A DNA stretch of 64,000 bases, from contig NC_081412.1 in NCBI RefSeq assembly GCF_030272615.1, forward strand, positions 691,930,083-691,994,082, given 5' to 3'. The translations under genes and the position numbers were made by a program. Source of the stretch: Cryptomeria japonica. Its lineage: Eukaryota; Streptophyta; Pinopsida; Cupressales; Cupressaceae. A model generated the notes under the pieces. It ran no database searches. It was given only the letters and a program-made list of their open reading frames with translations, and had not been told where the DNA came from. Shown here piece after piece: positions 33,762 to 44,890 of the stretch; position 1 is the first letter of the stretch, and each line of letters begins with the position of its first letter.

Positions 33762-36004
33762 GAACTAGGTATTGACCAAGATGTGTGAAAAATGGAAAGA
33801 GTATTGAAGACCAAGAGTTGGATGGAATGTAAATGAATCTGAGGTGTACTTGCAATGTCCAACGTGTAAGACTAAGTATGTATGTAGTAGAACAGGTGTG
33901 GCTTCCAAAGAGAGGATAGTTTCTCTTGATGAGGTAAGTTGACCTTGACTCTAAGTAAGACCAAATGAGACCCAAAGGTGATAGACCTTGATGAGGAACC
34001 ACTTAGCAAAATGTTGTTGTATGTAGTGTGTTGACAAAGTATGATGAGGACAAGCAAGTGACCTTTTGACTCAAGTTTAGACAAATGTGAATGTAATGTA
34101 AGGTGTAAAGCAATGATGGACTTTGTGAGACCTAAAGACAGGTTGAATGCTTGATGAAAACCTGAAGAGATAACCTAGGAAGCTCAATAAGTCTGAAACT
34201 GACTGTTCTTGTTTGCTGAATTATGAAAGTTCTCAATCCTGAACACAGACGTGTCTATATACTTCACAGACACGCTTAAATGACATAGACACTATTCTGA
34301 CAGACACGGATGCATTTTTGAGGTGTTGTAAATGCGAAGTTGCTCAAAAAATGGATGCGTTTCTGCCCTTCATAGACGTGGTTATATGACACACATGCTA
34401 TTCTGTTAGACACAGACACATTTTTGCAAAATTTATGCAATTTTTTCCAATCTGTGAAGTTGCTTTGTTGTGACCAAATCTAAATGTTTGACTATTTTCC
34501 GTGACAAGAGGACACAGTGTTGAAGGACTAAATGTTTGCAAGTTTTAGACTCAAAAATGACTCAAAGCAAGTGTGTTGTTTGATGCAAAATTGTTTTGCA
34601 TACACTTGAAGACACAAAAGACACAATGTTTTGATGTTTGGTCTTGAATGTTTGAATGTTTAAAATAAGTCAAGCACAATTCTTATGGCTGGCCAAGACA
34701 ATAGTTGTTGATCCCACATGGAGTTTCCCCCAAGGCTATGCTATTCAGAGTGGATACTTATATGCTTGACCCCACTAGCTCCACCCTCGGCACTCACTTC
34801 TTGGGGCAGCCAAGCATCAGTCCCCATGAAAACTCCTCATGGCGAACTTTGTATCTCTACTAAGAATTGTATGTGTGTGGGCCGCTACCACAAGTTTGAC
34901 CTCCTACCCCAACAACTAGAAGGATTTTGACTTCTAAAATAAAAAAGGTGCTAGTAAGGGCATCCGCTCGTGTGGCCATACATGTGGCACTTTCAGCTCT
35001 GTAAATACAGAAGGCTCCCAGCCGGTAGGGGTTATGCCCTACAAATGATCAAATAAATTTGATCAAACGGGTTTATGGGGAGACATAGTGTTGGTATGAA
35101 CTAATCAGCACACGTTATTCATAGTTTTCACCATGAATACAATTATTTATAGTGGTTTGGAAGAAGATGGCTTTTCTTTTGCTACCAATTGGGTCATTCT
35201 CTCCTCACTAGTAGTCCTAATGACCACATGGGGAGACAGGCCCTCTAAAGATTAAACAAAAAGAGCTTATTGCTCAAGACACAAAAGACAATGATTCAAT
35301 TTTAAAGCACCAATTGAAGTGTTTGCTAGTCTATGAAAACAAGACACTCAATAAAGATCAAAAACCCTTGCCAAGGTCCTACAACAAAGATTTGTTGGTA
35401 GTTTGGATTGTTTCAAATGATCACCCCTTCCTGCAAGCACACAAGTTAGGTAAATTTTAGATCCAAAAGACTTTGTGAAATAGGGGCCTTCGACAAAATG
35501 ATTTTGCTTTCAAGACAAGCTACACCAATTTCATTAGCTAGATCTGAAAATGTTAGCTCAAAATAAACCAGATCTAAAAAACCAAATGACTAAAAACTCA
35601 ATCAATGAAAACCCCCAAAACAAAATCAGTGCACAGAGACATTGTTACCATAAACACAAATGCGGCTTCTGGATGCAGATGTGCTTCTATGAAACACAGA
35701 TGTGGCTCTAGAAGACAAACGTGGCTTCTGGATGCAGACATGCCTGAAAACCCCAAAGACACGACTAGGGAACACAAATGCAATTTTTGAAATCTGCAAA
35801 AAAAAAAAAATATTGTCGAGGGTGTGGACACGATCCTAGATGTCGCTGACGCGGCAGAAAACCAAAAACGTGATCTAAAAGTACGTAGACGCAAAAATAC
35901 CAAAATACTGTCAAAAATGTCAGATTTGCAACCTCAAAACACAAAATCTGCAACCTCAAAACACAAAATCTGCAACAAGGATGTTAAATGCAAAAGGGAC
36001 AAGA
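33762..36004 (-). other. 5' leader of element A
   Basis: 2.2 kb without supported coding, between the primer site and gag. Two clusters of cacagacg-type motifs lie at 34240-34440 and 35630-35870 (plus-strand reading). A well-conserved block (34680-35060, shared with 61850-62215) lies between them. Confidence 0.7.
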
Positions 36005-36022
36005 GTCCCACCAGGCATGCCA
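36005..36022 (-). other. Primer binding site of element A
   Basis: TGGCATGCCTGGTGGGAC on the minus strand, three bases from the 5' LTR. Element B reads TGGCACGCCCGGTGGGAC, probably the ancestral form. The matching tRNA is not identified. Confidence 0.65.
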
Positions 36023-36025
36023 AAA

Positions 36026-36750
36026 TGTTTATGGTGAAAATGGATAACAACAATAATATTGAAAGACTAAATGAATTCAACCACAAAACCCTAGCCTAAC
36101 AACAACAAAGATCCACCATAACATATGAAGATTACCTAAGACAATGCAAATCAAATGAAATCACAAAGATTATATCATCACATGTCCAATAGGGTTTGGA
36201 TCTCTATTCTTCCTATCTCCATTGATCTTGCTTGATATATTTGCTCTCAGATTTTATGTGCACAAGAGCTCAACAAAGAACGGAATGTGGTTGCAAGTAG
36301 GATCGCATACGAAAAGCGTAGTGTAGTCAAGTGCATAAATTGATTAGCCAGGGTTTGATAATGAAGGAAACATCTCCTTATATAGAAGACACCATAAGAA
36401 ATGAAGGGATAAGATTGAGGTGTAAGAAGAGGTTGGCTATGATTAGAGGGTAGGTAAAAGAAATAAGAAAATAATGAAAGGGTAGGTAGTGTATGAATTA
36501 AGAGATGAATGACATGTGCCATGGGTAAAAAAGGTTAATGAATTAATAAAATAAATAAAGATTTATTTAATTAATAGAAGAAGTGGGATCAATTAAATAA
36601 ATAAGATATTTATTTAATTTAGGAAAATGATAATTTAAATAAATAAAGGTATTTATTTAAATGAGAAATAAGGCTAGAAGAGGATAAATGAATTAATTAA
36701 ATAAATAAAGATATTTATTTAATTAGACATGACAATTTTAGGTGTCTACA
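36026..36750 (-). repeat. 5' LTR of element A
   Basis: 725 bp, about 50 bp shorter than the 3' LTR because part of one AT-rich repeat unit near the right end is lost. Followed by TSD acatc at 36751-36755. Confidence 0.9.
36377..36386 (-). promoter_or_regulatory. TATA box of the element A 5' LTR
   Basis: CTATATAAGG on the minus strand, about 365 bp into the LTR. Probable core promoter of the gag-pol transcript. Confidence 0.55.
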
Positions 36751-36755
36751 ACATC

Positions 36756-38228
36756 TACTCTGGCAACTCCAAGCAAAAAGAAGAAGAGTGATAATACTGA
36801 GTTTGGTAAGACTGAAATGACCTGGGCTGAATTAATTGATGAAATTACAAAGGGTGGAATTTTGAAAAATGTATCTATGTATTATGAGGATTTAGAAGAA
36901 AGTGAGCAGAATGAGATAGAAGAGGCAATTTTGTTGCGTATAGATATCTATAAGAAAGCCTTAGTAGAAATTTTGAAGGAAATGCCTCTGTCATTGTACA
37001 ATAAACTAGATGCTAGAAGACTTGACGTAGTCAAGAGAGATAGGGAGATCAAAGAGGTAGAACTTTTGACTTTATGTGGTGCTATTAGTAATGATGAAAT
37101 GAAGAGATGTATTGATGTTTCTAACTAGATAGTTTTCAATAGTAAACCTTGACAAACAAGCCTAATGATGGGAAAAGTTAATGAGGTGATAAATGAGACT
37201 AGTGAGGGTTGGACAAAATTCTTCCAAAAGAATCTAGACTTTTTTACATCTCATGAAGAGTTTGTTAAGGCAACAACTTTCACCATTCCAAATAAATCAA
37301 AAGGGAAAGGTATTTTGGGAAGTTCAACTCTAATTTTGACTAAACTGACAGTAACTATAGATAGGCAGAAACTCAGTTTATGCCATCATCATCATCTGAA
37401 GATAAGGTAAAGGGAATTGAGTCTACACCAATAGTTCATATTGATTCCCCAACAAAGGTTTTGGCAATTGACACTTCTCAAGCTGAGAAGAAACCAGTCA
37501 CTGAGATGAGTTCAACTGAGTTAATGATGATGGCTACTCAAAAACTATTAGAGGGATCTGTAGAAAAGGGAATAATAGATCAATCAGTTACAGTGATGCA
37601 TAAATTAATCCTTGGTTGTCAGATTGAGAATGAAGCAAGCCCTTCCGGCAAGCTTAAAACACTAATAGAGCACATATCTAACAATTTTCAATCACTGTAG
37701 CAGATATCAGACTGGCATGCATTTGAAAGATTTGTTGTGGCTAAGAAAGTCACCTTTGACCAGATCATTGATAAAAAGAAAAATAAAATTGAAGCTAAAC
37801 TCATTCTTATTAAGAATTTCTCGAAACAATGTACAAATATCTACAGGGTCTGTTGTAACATAGAAATTCTTAGAGCAAATGTAGATAGCAGATTAAAGGA
37901 ATTACATGATAAGGTAGCTAGCATCGCTAATTCTTTTGATGGATTAACCTCACTAACAACATCTATTGATGGACAATTTTTTTCCTTAGAGAACCAGATT
38001 TTTGCTTTTGAGAAGGAGAGAGATAAAATCATTCGGAGAGCAAGGAGTCTTAGAGGATTGGTGAGTCCCAAATTGGATTCACTAGGTGTACATAAAAGAG
38101 AGTGTACAGACATGATTTCTAAATCCACACTGACAGAAGTCAAAGAGAAGGAAACACTGGCACACTTTCTAAGTGGACTAGCATCCATATCTAAAACTTT
38201 CAAAACCGGTTGGGATACATACCTATAA
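36756..38228 (+). pseudogene. ORF X of element E, C-terminal part
   Basis: Resumes the frame broken at 12687 with TLATPSKKKK (a basic stretch), then 'MTWAELIDEI' and 'EIEEAILLRIDIYKKAL' (helical), with a stop at 37126. A frameshift near 37380-37400 moves coding to a frame that runs to the TAA at 38226, with a stop near 37698. That part is helix-rich, with 'SPSGKLKTLIEHIS', 'SPKLDSL' and 'SLENQIFAFEKERDKII', and ends FKTGWDTYL. The same end is found in element C. Unknown function; alpha-helical and possibly oligomerising by inference. Confidence 0.6.
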
Positions 38229-38349
38229 TTGCTGGATAAGGCTTACCCAAAAATTTTGAAGTTAGTCAACCTCCGGTAAAACAAATAGTATTTATTCATT
38301 CTTTTGTTCTGAATTCTTTCAATTCTTTCACCAGTCTTTGGCATTGATG

Positions 38350-38523
38350 CCAAAGGGGGAGTGTATATATGTGAAAAATATCAGAAAAATATCAGACAGG
38401 AACATATGGGAAGGACATCAGAATATCAGAAGGAGTGTATTGCTCAAGGGGAGCATATTTCAGTTGAACTGGCAGGGAATCCATTTTTCACATGAGTGTT
38501 GCCATCAATGCCAAAGGGGGAGA
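38350..38523 (+). other. Two purine tracts before the 3' LTR of element E
   Basis: 'ccaaagggggagt' at 38350-38361 (after 'ggcattgatg') and 'ccaaagggggaga' at 38511-38523 next to the LTR at 38525. The second is the polypurine tract; the first is a near-copy 160 bp upstream. Confidence 0.7.
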
Positions 38524-38524
38524 T

Positions 38525-39415
38525 TGTTGGCAATTGACACTCATCAAAATCATTTTTTTGTCATTGATGACAACAAGATCAGATGAAAGTCATATACCAG
38601 CATTAGGAGGCATTTACCGAAAGACACCGACATTGGAGTATCTAGGGTTACACCAGCACCAACACCGACATCAAGTACTTCAAGGAAGCCGACACCAATG
38701 AAGATTTATTTAAAAAATCATTTTGTAATTATTGTCAAGGCCAACACTGAATATATTTTGTAATGTGTTCTAAGATGACATAAGGCATAATGTTTGTAAG
38801 GGTATATAGGTCAGTCTGCTAGGTCATTTTGTAAAGTGTGACATAGGAGAATAATAGCAGAATTGTTGATGCGAAGAATATGTATTTAGATCATTTGTAT
38901 GTGAATTTTATATCATGCAATGATCTGTAAATGTTTTATAAGACATTCGTGGAGGAAAGGTGATACCGGTAGTAGTGTTTAGGGTTTATGAACTAGTACA
39001 GAGCAGAGCTAGAACTAGAACTCTATTTGGCATAGTAGATGCATTTTGTGAGTTTGTTTTCATTATTTTACTTCAGGAGAAGCTCGTAGTCAATGAGAAT
39101 CTTTAGTGATGAGCAGTGTGCCCTAGGAAGTGTGCCTTCCTGCATGTGCAAGCCCCCATTATATGTAATATCTTTTCATATGGCCAGTGAGCTGATATTG
39201 TGGGTCACAAATCCCACCATGGTTTTTCCTTTTTGAGGTTTTCCATGTATAAATTGTATATGTTATGGTGATCATTGATGTGGATGGTTTATTTTATTCA
39301 ATTTATATGTTTATTTGTTTACTAGTTTATATGTGTATGGTATAAAAAGATAAAATCTTATCTTACCGACAAAACACTGATTCACCCCCCCTCTCAGTGT
39401 TCTTGGATCCCAACA
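38525..39415 (+). repeat. 3' LTR of element E
   Basis: 891 bp, from tgttggcaattgacac to ggatcccaaca, followed by the TSD gtttt (39416-39420). Confidence 0.9.
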
Positions 39416-39420
39416 GTTTT

Positions 39421-39483
39421 TCCCTTTCTGGGTTTCCACATAAAAATTTTGGTGTTATGGTTTTGTGGTTGATTGGTTTATTT
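39421..39483 (+). repeat. 3' LTR of element C, second segment
   Basis: 'tccctttctgggtttccacataaaaat...' continues the LTR cut at 8766. It is cut again by element H; the TSD tattt lies at 39479-39483. Confidence 0.75.
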
Positions 39484-39847
39484 TGTTGGAGTTGAGAAAA
39501 TACAACACCACAAGAGCCCAAATGATCTCTGCAAGCTGAAAAACCTATTACAAGGAGAAGCAAGGAAGCAAATCACAGAAGAAAGAAATACACATAAAAT
39601 ATGCTCAATATTCACAAAAATGTGTAATGTAAAAAACATTCTTCTTCATACAATGAAAAGAATGAACTCAACCTTTAATAGGTCAAGAAATCCTAAAAGG
39701 GAAAACCTAGGTTTGCACATAATAATTAATTAAAGAATTAATTATTATGCACCTAAAGCTAGCTTAAGTGTAAAAGAGATAAAGGGAACTTAAATAATTA
39801 AACAAATATTGTTTAATTAATCAAGTAAATACCCAAATACTCTAACA
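39484..39847 (-). repeat. 3' LTR of element H
   Basis: 364 bp, tgttggagttgag...tactctaaca. It is 3 bp longer than its partner, mainly in the AT-rich segment 39720-39745. Confidence 0.9.
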
Positions 39848-41699
39848 CCCCCCGTTAGGCTAGACTTAAGGAGAAGCTAAAACCTAGAACAGCTACTGAA
39901 AGCAAGAAAGATGGGTCTCGGCAACAAGGCTTGATCAGGTACCCAAATACAATGAAATCTCTATGTATTGGAGAAATAGAGAAAACCACATGGGAACAAA
40001 ACTCTACTCCAAAAAGAGATGGAAAAGAACACCACTAAAGCATGAAGAACCTGCAAACTCTGTCGAAGAATAACTACTAAGCTAAAGAACCTCCACTGAA
40101 ATAGAACATGACCAGGTAGAGAAGACTGTAATCTGTATGAGTGCCCTCAAATGACACTACTCGATTCAGAAGGCAAATAAGGCAAACAACTGAAATCAAA
40201 GATACAGATGGCATATAAACACCAAATCCTAAAGAGTTGATCAATCGAACCATGGAAGCAATAGAACCAATAGGACAAACCTCCCCATAATGCTGAAAAG
40301 GGGAGAGGGATAGGTTCATTGAAAAGAACGGCCAACAAGAGTTGCATGACGAAGAACCACGAACATCAAAAGTGTTGAGAAAAGTACATGGTGTCGTGGT
40401 AGGAACACTCACTTAACACACATCATGAGGTGAATGTCATGGAAGGAACACTCACTAGACAAAGGTAGATGGAAAACAAGGCAAACATCAACCCCCTCAT
40501 GGCACTTTATCAATAGTGCATGTACAACAAGGTACAAGATGTGCAAGATCCGAAGTAAACAATGCATGATGGCACTTTATCTCAGTGCGTTTTCATAAAT
40601 ACAAGCTACAATGATAAGAAGACTAGAAATAGAAATGAGAACTAAAATAGAGACATTCGAACTAGACAAGAGATCCTAGGACCTAAAACAACCAAGATAT
40701 CCACTAGAGTGCTGAAAAGAAAAAAACTGAATAAAATATGCATGGAGCATAATCTGGAAATAAAACTCATATGGCTAGAAATTACACAGCACATGCTTTC
40801 CAAAAATATAATTTTTTCGAAAACGGAGTTTGGATGCTCATTCTACATCCCCTAGAGTGCAAAAAAGAGACCTCACTTTGACTGGAAAAAAAATAGTCAA
40901 AAAGAAAGATTAGAAAAAATTACCAACATGACGAGGTCCGGCTCAGAACCATCTTTCCGACACCTATTTGTTTTCAAAAAAATGACTACGTATGCCCAAG
41001 ATATGGCCAAAAAACCAAACCTCCCCCTGAAAGAGGCAAAAAAGGTAGTCTGGTGGCCGAGCGGTGCTTCGGTGGCCAGTGGGTGGCTCACTGGTGGTAG
41101 CTTGGTGGGCCTCTGGTGGAAACCGGGTCGAGCGCCGGTGGCCATTGGTTTGCAGTGGTGGTCGAGCGGCGGATTCTGGTAGGGCCAGAGGGAGGCCGGT
41201 GGCGGTGGAGCAGGGCCGAGCGATAGGGGCTGCAAGAAGGCCGGCGACGGTGGGAGCTAGTGGAGTGGGCTGGGCAGCAGCCGCGGAGCAGTGGCGGCAA
41301 TGCAAAAGGCGGTCGTGATGCAACATCAGGTGGCAGGCCAGAGCTGAGCTGCCAGCGGTGGTCAGAGGACCGGTAGGGGCTGGAAGCAGGGCAGCCGAGG
41401 GCCGGTGAGCCAGAGTCGGCAGTGGGGCCGGACTGTCAGCTCGGTACCCTACACAAAAACCCCATATGGCCTAGATCTAGAGAAAAAATGCTCCCAGAGG
41501 CTCAGGAACCAAAAAAGGTCAAATTTTATATGAGTATAGGGTTTTTCGGGCCTTCTGAACACAATGATGAGGTCCGTTTAGGCCCAAAGTGCTTAGAAAA
41601 AAAAACCAATCCCTAAGTACATAAAAATTTTTTTGCAACCCCAGATCTGCTTCCAATGCAAAAAATCTCAAAATAAGAATAGATAGCTGCAGATCTGAA
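39848..41699. other. Interior of element H, no supported gene
   Basis: AT-rich up to about 41040, then about 400 bp GC-rich with CpG-containing repeats of ggtgg/gccgg. Frames of 60-120 codons exist on both strands, but none matches a known domain. Confidence 0.6.
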
Positions 41700-41711
41700 G
41701 CTCTGATACCA

Positions 41712-42072
41712 TGTTGGAGTTGAGAAAATACAACACCAAAGGAGCCCAAATGATCTCTGCAAGTTGAAAAACCTGTTACAAGGAGAAGCAAGGAAGCAAA
41801 TCACAGAAGAAAGAAATACACAGAAAATATGCTCAATATTCACAAAAATGTGTAATGTAAAAAACCTTCTTCTTCATACAATGAAAAGAATGAACTCAAC
41901 CTTTAATAGGTCAAGAAACCCTAAAAGGGAAAACCTAGGTTTGCACATAATAATTAATAAAAGAAATTATTATGCACCTAAAGTTAGCTTAAGTGTAAAA
42001 GAGATAAAGGGAACTTAAATAATTAAACAAATATTGTTTAATTAATCAAGTAAATACCCGAATACTCTAACA
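41712..42072 (-). repeat. 5' LTR of element H
   Basis: 361 bp, ending ctctaaca at 42072. The primer site is directly adjacent at its inner edge. Confidence 0.9.
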
Positions 42073-42192
42073 TATTTTTATACACATTACTTTCATTTTT
42101 TATGGATCTGGTGGTTTAAGAATCAGTTTAATAAATTTGTGAATTGTGGAACACTAATTCACCCCCCCCCTCAGTGTTCATTGATTCCAACA
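42073..42192 (+). repeat. 3' LTR of element C, last segment
   Basis: Ends 'cacccccccctcagtgttcattgattccaaca'. Matches 6436-6530 of the 5' LTR ('ggtggtttaagaatcagtttaataaatttg'). Confidence 0.8.
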
Positions 42193-42959
42193 CAATCATG
42201 CTCAATGAGCATCATAATATTTTATTTATTCTTGTCTCCATGCTTGGGGGAAAGAATAGTTCAATCATTTCCTCTTTCTAGGGATTCACTTTTCTTTTGT
42301 TGAGTTGCATTTTTCATAACTTGATTTCCTTTCTTGCATAAAATTATCCTTCATGTGAGTACATTTGTCTTCCTTGACTAGGACCTACTCTTCCTTAAAA
42401 TGATACATCTTTAATGAATGATCTTAGTTTCATAGTCCAAGACAACGTCAAATCTCTGATGTGAATCATTTTGTTTTTCTCCATGCTTAGAAAAAGTGTG
42501 TCATCGTGGGTTGTATGTGACACCTTGTGCACAATGTATTTCTATGTACTTATGCTTTACTTTTTGCTTATAAAATATGGTGTTTTGTGTTTTATCTACT
42601 AATGTACTAGTGTAAAAGTTGGGTCGTTACATAGGAACATTAACCATTTTGTGAGGAAACATCATAATTTTAAAAATTTAGTAGAGCTAACATACTTTTA
42701 AGTAGACATTAAATATTTAAATTTTTATAATCTCTTGTAATTATAATATGTAAGATAAATTTTGCAACACCTAAATATTTCAGAACAAACTATAATGAAA
42801 ATGAAGATATAATATCCTAAACTATATCCTTCTTATTTTCAATAAGTAACATATAATTGACATATTAAATGTTCAAATACAACAAATTAATCAGCAATCT
42901 ACTGAAAATATACACAACGATTAAATTTATTGTAATAAAACTAAGATTCCTAAAAGAGG
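42193..42959. other. Intergenic, nothing recognised
   Basis: AT-rich, no open frame or repeat that I can assign. Confidence 0.4.
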
Positions 42960-44070
42960 TATCAAAATTTTGAGTTCATTTCCTCAATGATTACTTTTGT
43001 ACATAGATTTAAGTTTCTTTAAACTACAAACCAAATCCCCCTTTCCTTTAACCACAAAGTTCTCTAGTTGACAAATATAGATTGTCTTTATTGTCTCCAT
43101 CTAAGAACACTATCCTACGACCAATCTCTTCCATTCAAATATCAAAAGAAGTGACAATAAATTTAAAAAAAAAAATCTAATTGAAATTTATCTAATAGTT
43201 TTTTATTAAGGAAAATCAAATTTTAAGGGACCCAAAACCCGCTTACATATCGAAAAGAAAAGCAATAGAGAAACTAGAGAAGACATAACAAAGAGAATAA
43301 GGATGCAAAAGAACAGCACAAAAGACAACAACCAAAGTAAAGAACAACAAAAGGCCAGCGAGAGAGTGACACCTAAAAAAAAATTACATTCCAAGTGAAA
43401 ATCTTTATAGTCTCTTCCGCAACCTTGACCAGCATCATCATCGCATTTGCTGCCTCTTTCAGGTCATTATTTTCTTGCATCTGTTGATTGCCTTTGGTCT
43501 TCAGCTCCATCTCACGTGCATTTTGCCTAGTTCTGCATCTGGAGGAGTGTTGAATAGAACTAGAAGTCAGCTCATCATCAATAATCATAGTGTCTTTATT
43601 CTTCTTATCCTTCTCTAGGCAAGCAACCAGCACATTCATGTTTTGAGAGGAAACCTTCAACACAGCCAAACTATGCTCCATGAATTTCCTCAAAGAACTC
43701 TGAGTTTTTTGAATCTAATAGTTAAGAACAATGCCACAGTGACATTTATTCCTTTTAACCTTAGAATACCCTTTAGCCATCAAGTACCTTGTATTTTCTA
43801 TTTGATGTTTTGAGTTGAACTTCATTTTAAATCCACATTTTTAACTAACGAGATTGAATTAACTTGGTAATATTATATGTCTTGTTCTTGTTGAAGCCAC
43901 CATTTTTGCATCCATAGCCTTCTTGCAAGACTATTCTCTTTCGATTCAAATACACTTTTCGTAGTTCTAGTATTATCATCACTAGCATGTTATACAAAGA
44001 GATAAAAAAACATCATGTTAGTTTTACCTTTCTTATGATCTTTTATTGTAGCTTGTTCACATAGCATGTC
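42960..44070 (-). pseudogene. Decayed copia reverse transcriptase, split by a LINE fragment
   Basis: On the minus strand 43842-43751 reads CGFKMKFNSKHQIENTRY then LMAKGYSKVKR, the copia pattern CKWVFK...ARLVAKGYSQVEG. On the other side of the insert, about 43170-42995 gives FFFKFIVTSFDI, FLDGD and, in another frame, 'ENFVVKGKGDLVCSLKK', matching the copia stretch FFLSIA...AFLHGD...VVKGK.NLVCKLKK. Frameshifts and stops show old decay. Not part of any bounded element here. Confidence 0.65.
43201..43712 (-). mobile_element. 5'-truncated LINE insertion with 11-bp TSD
   Basis: atctaatagtt occurs at 43190-43200 and 43713-43723, flanking a 512-bp insert. The insert begins with a T-rich end (the element's 3' tail on the minus strand). 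It carries the end of a minus-strand frame with a helical, Lys/Glu/Met-rich peptide (43373-43693). A variable-length TSD, a tail and no LTR mean target-primed retroposition. Assignment to a LINE rather than a SINE is by size and layout. Confidence 0.6.
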
Positions 44071-44209
44071 CTTGTTTGTCTAGACTTAATGCCCCTTTCA
44101 ATTTTCACACTTTAAAAAAAATTTAATTTGATTTAAAATGTGTGTTTTAATAATTTTTCACATTTTAAATTTATGGTTTAAAAGATTCAATTTATTTCAA
44201 TATTTATTG
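44071..44209. other. AT-rich spacer
   Basis: No gene. It ends with atttattg (44202-44209), one side of the probable TSD of the next insert. Confidence 0.4.
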
Positions 44210-44526
44210 TTTTTTATTAAAAAGGCAACGTTAACTAGGGCGTCGACCCTTTACATAGTCAAAGACTATAAAAAAGAAAAGCCTTCATGCAGTAAAAACA
44301 ACAAATCGGAGCAAGCCCGTAACAAGAAAGGTCGAACAAAAGAAAATGACTTGTCCAACCTTCTACAACTCAGACCCAATTCAAGGGGTATGGACACCCG
44401 AACCTTTGGGGGGTAGGGAGGACTTCCTCTTCTGCTTGCAACAAACAACAGTCCAGATGGTAGTGTCATTGGGGCCATCAAGAGAATGACCAATCGGTAA
44501 GGATCCCACATGGAAACCATCAGTAG
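44210..44526 (-). mobile_element. Probable second LINE 3' fragment
   Basis: A 317-bp insert between two copies of atttattg (44202-44209, 44527-44534). It starts with ttttttattaaaaagg, the same tail-like start as at 43201. The TSD is only 8 bp and AT-rich, so the call is moderate. Confidence 0.45.
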
Positions 44527-44890
44527 ATTTATTGGTAAAATTGAGTCTATTGTTGATTTTTTAAAAAAAATTACTCCTATCCAATTTTGAATTTAATTAT
44601 TAACTAATTAAATTTCTATAAAATTTAGATTTGAAATACTTATATAAAATAATTAATATATGATTAAAAATTATTAGTAACCAAAATGAATTAAAAAGTT
44701 TTTTGGGGGATCTAACATGCTTTGGGATGGTGTACATTCTTCTATTTTTTTTATATTAAAAATCGAGGGAATCTAGAACAAGGAGGCCAGGCCTCAGCAA
44801 AACATAGCTGTCACCACCACATGATAACAAAAACCAAAGTAACAACAGGGTGCACAATCCACACAAAAGAGTACTAACAAACTAACTGCA

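Larger units (their letters stand above)
12688..36750 (-). mobile_element. Element A: Tat-like Ty3/gypsy element with antisense PMD gene
   Basis: Oriented on the minus strand: 5' LTR 36026-36750, primer site 36005-36022, leader, gag, protease, RT, double RNase H, integrase, an antisense gene at 13812-16608, polypurine tract 13464-13482, 3' LTR 12688-13463. TSD acatc. Two later insertions split it: solo LTR G and copia F. Without them it is about 16.1 kb. The order RT, RNase H, second RNase H, integrase, and an extra ORF before the 3' LTR fits the Tat branch of plant gypsy elements. Its LTRs are roughly 96% alike by eye. Gag-pol keeps nearly one frame but has many stops, so this copy is dead. 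Confidence 0.9.
8767..39415 (+). mobile_element. Element E: non-autonomous copia-type element with partial gag and ORF X, no pol
   Basis: Bounded by LTRs at 8767-9619 and 38525-39415, with TSD gtttt on both sides. A tRNA-Met primer site follows the 5' LTR and a polypurine tract precedes the 3' LTR. After removal of the nested gypsy element A (12688-36750 plus one TSD), the element is about 6.6 kb. It holds only a gag C-terminal half with zinc knuckles and the long ORF X. No protease, integrase or reverse transcriptase is seen. The two LTRs differ visibly (roughly 10-12% by eye), so this is an old insertion. If active, it must have used enzymes from another element. Confidence 0.85.
39484..42072 (-). 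mobile_element. Element H: short non-autonomous LTR element
   Basis: 2,589 bp with 364/361-bp LTRs (39484-39847 and 41712-42072) and TSD tattt (39479-39483, 42073-42077). A tRNA-Met primer site (TGGTATCAGAGC, minus strand, 41700-41711) abuts the right LTR and a purine tract (gcctaacgggggg) abuts the left one, so it reads on the minus strand. The 1.86-kb interior has no gag or pol. It includes a GC-rich block at about 41050-41450 whose frames are Pro/Ala/His-rich and probably not coding. The LTRs are about 97% alike by eye. Size is between TRIM and LARD classes. Confidence 0.85.
5573..42192 (+). mobile_element. Element C: internally deleted ORF X retroelement, split by later insertions
   Basis: A 5'-truncated LTR (about 5573-6535) is followed by a 1.3-kb interior with the C-terminal part of ORF X, then a polypurine tract and a 3' LTR starting at 7825. 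That 3' LTR is interrupted at 8766 by element E and again at 39483 by element H, and ends at 42192. Joining its three pieces gives about 1.1 kb, consistent with the 5' copy. The last few bases of the 5' LTR, the primer site and any gag or pol are gone, so the 5' LTR runs almost directly into coding sequence. Confidence 0.7.

Noticed and set aside
34718-34930. Frame in the conserved leader block (also 61870-62214)
   Set aside because: Frame length and translation are not conserved between the two elements; conservation is at the nucleotide level only.
40928-41326. Pro/Ala-rich or Trp/Gly-rich frames in the GC-rich block of element H
   Set aside because: High GC lowers stop frequency on all frames; overlapping frames on both strands and no homology pattern.
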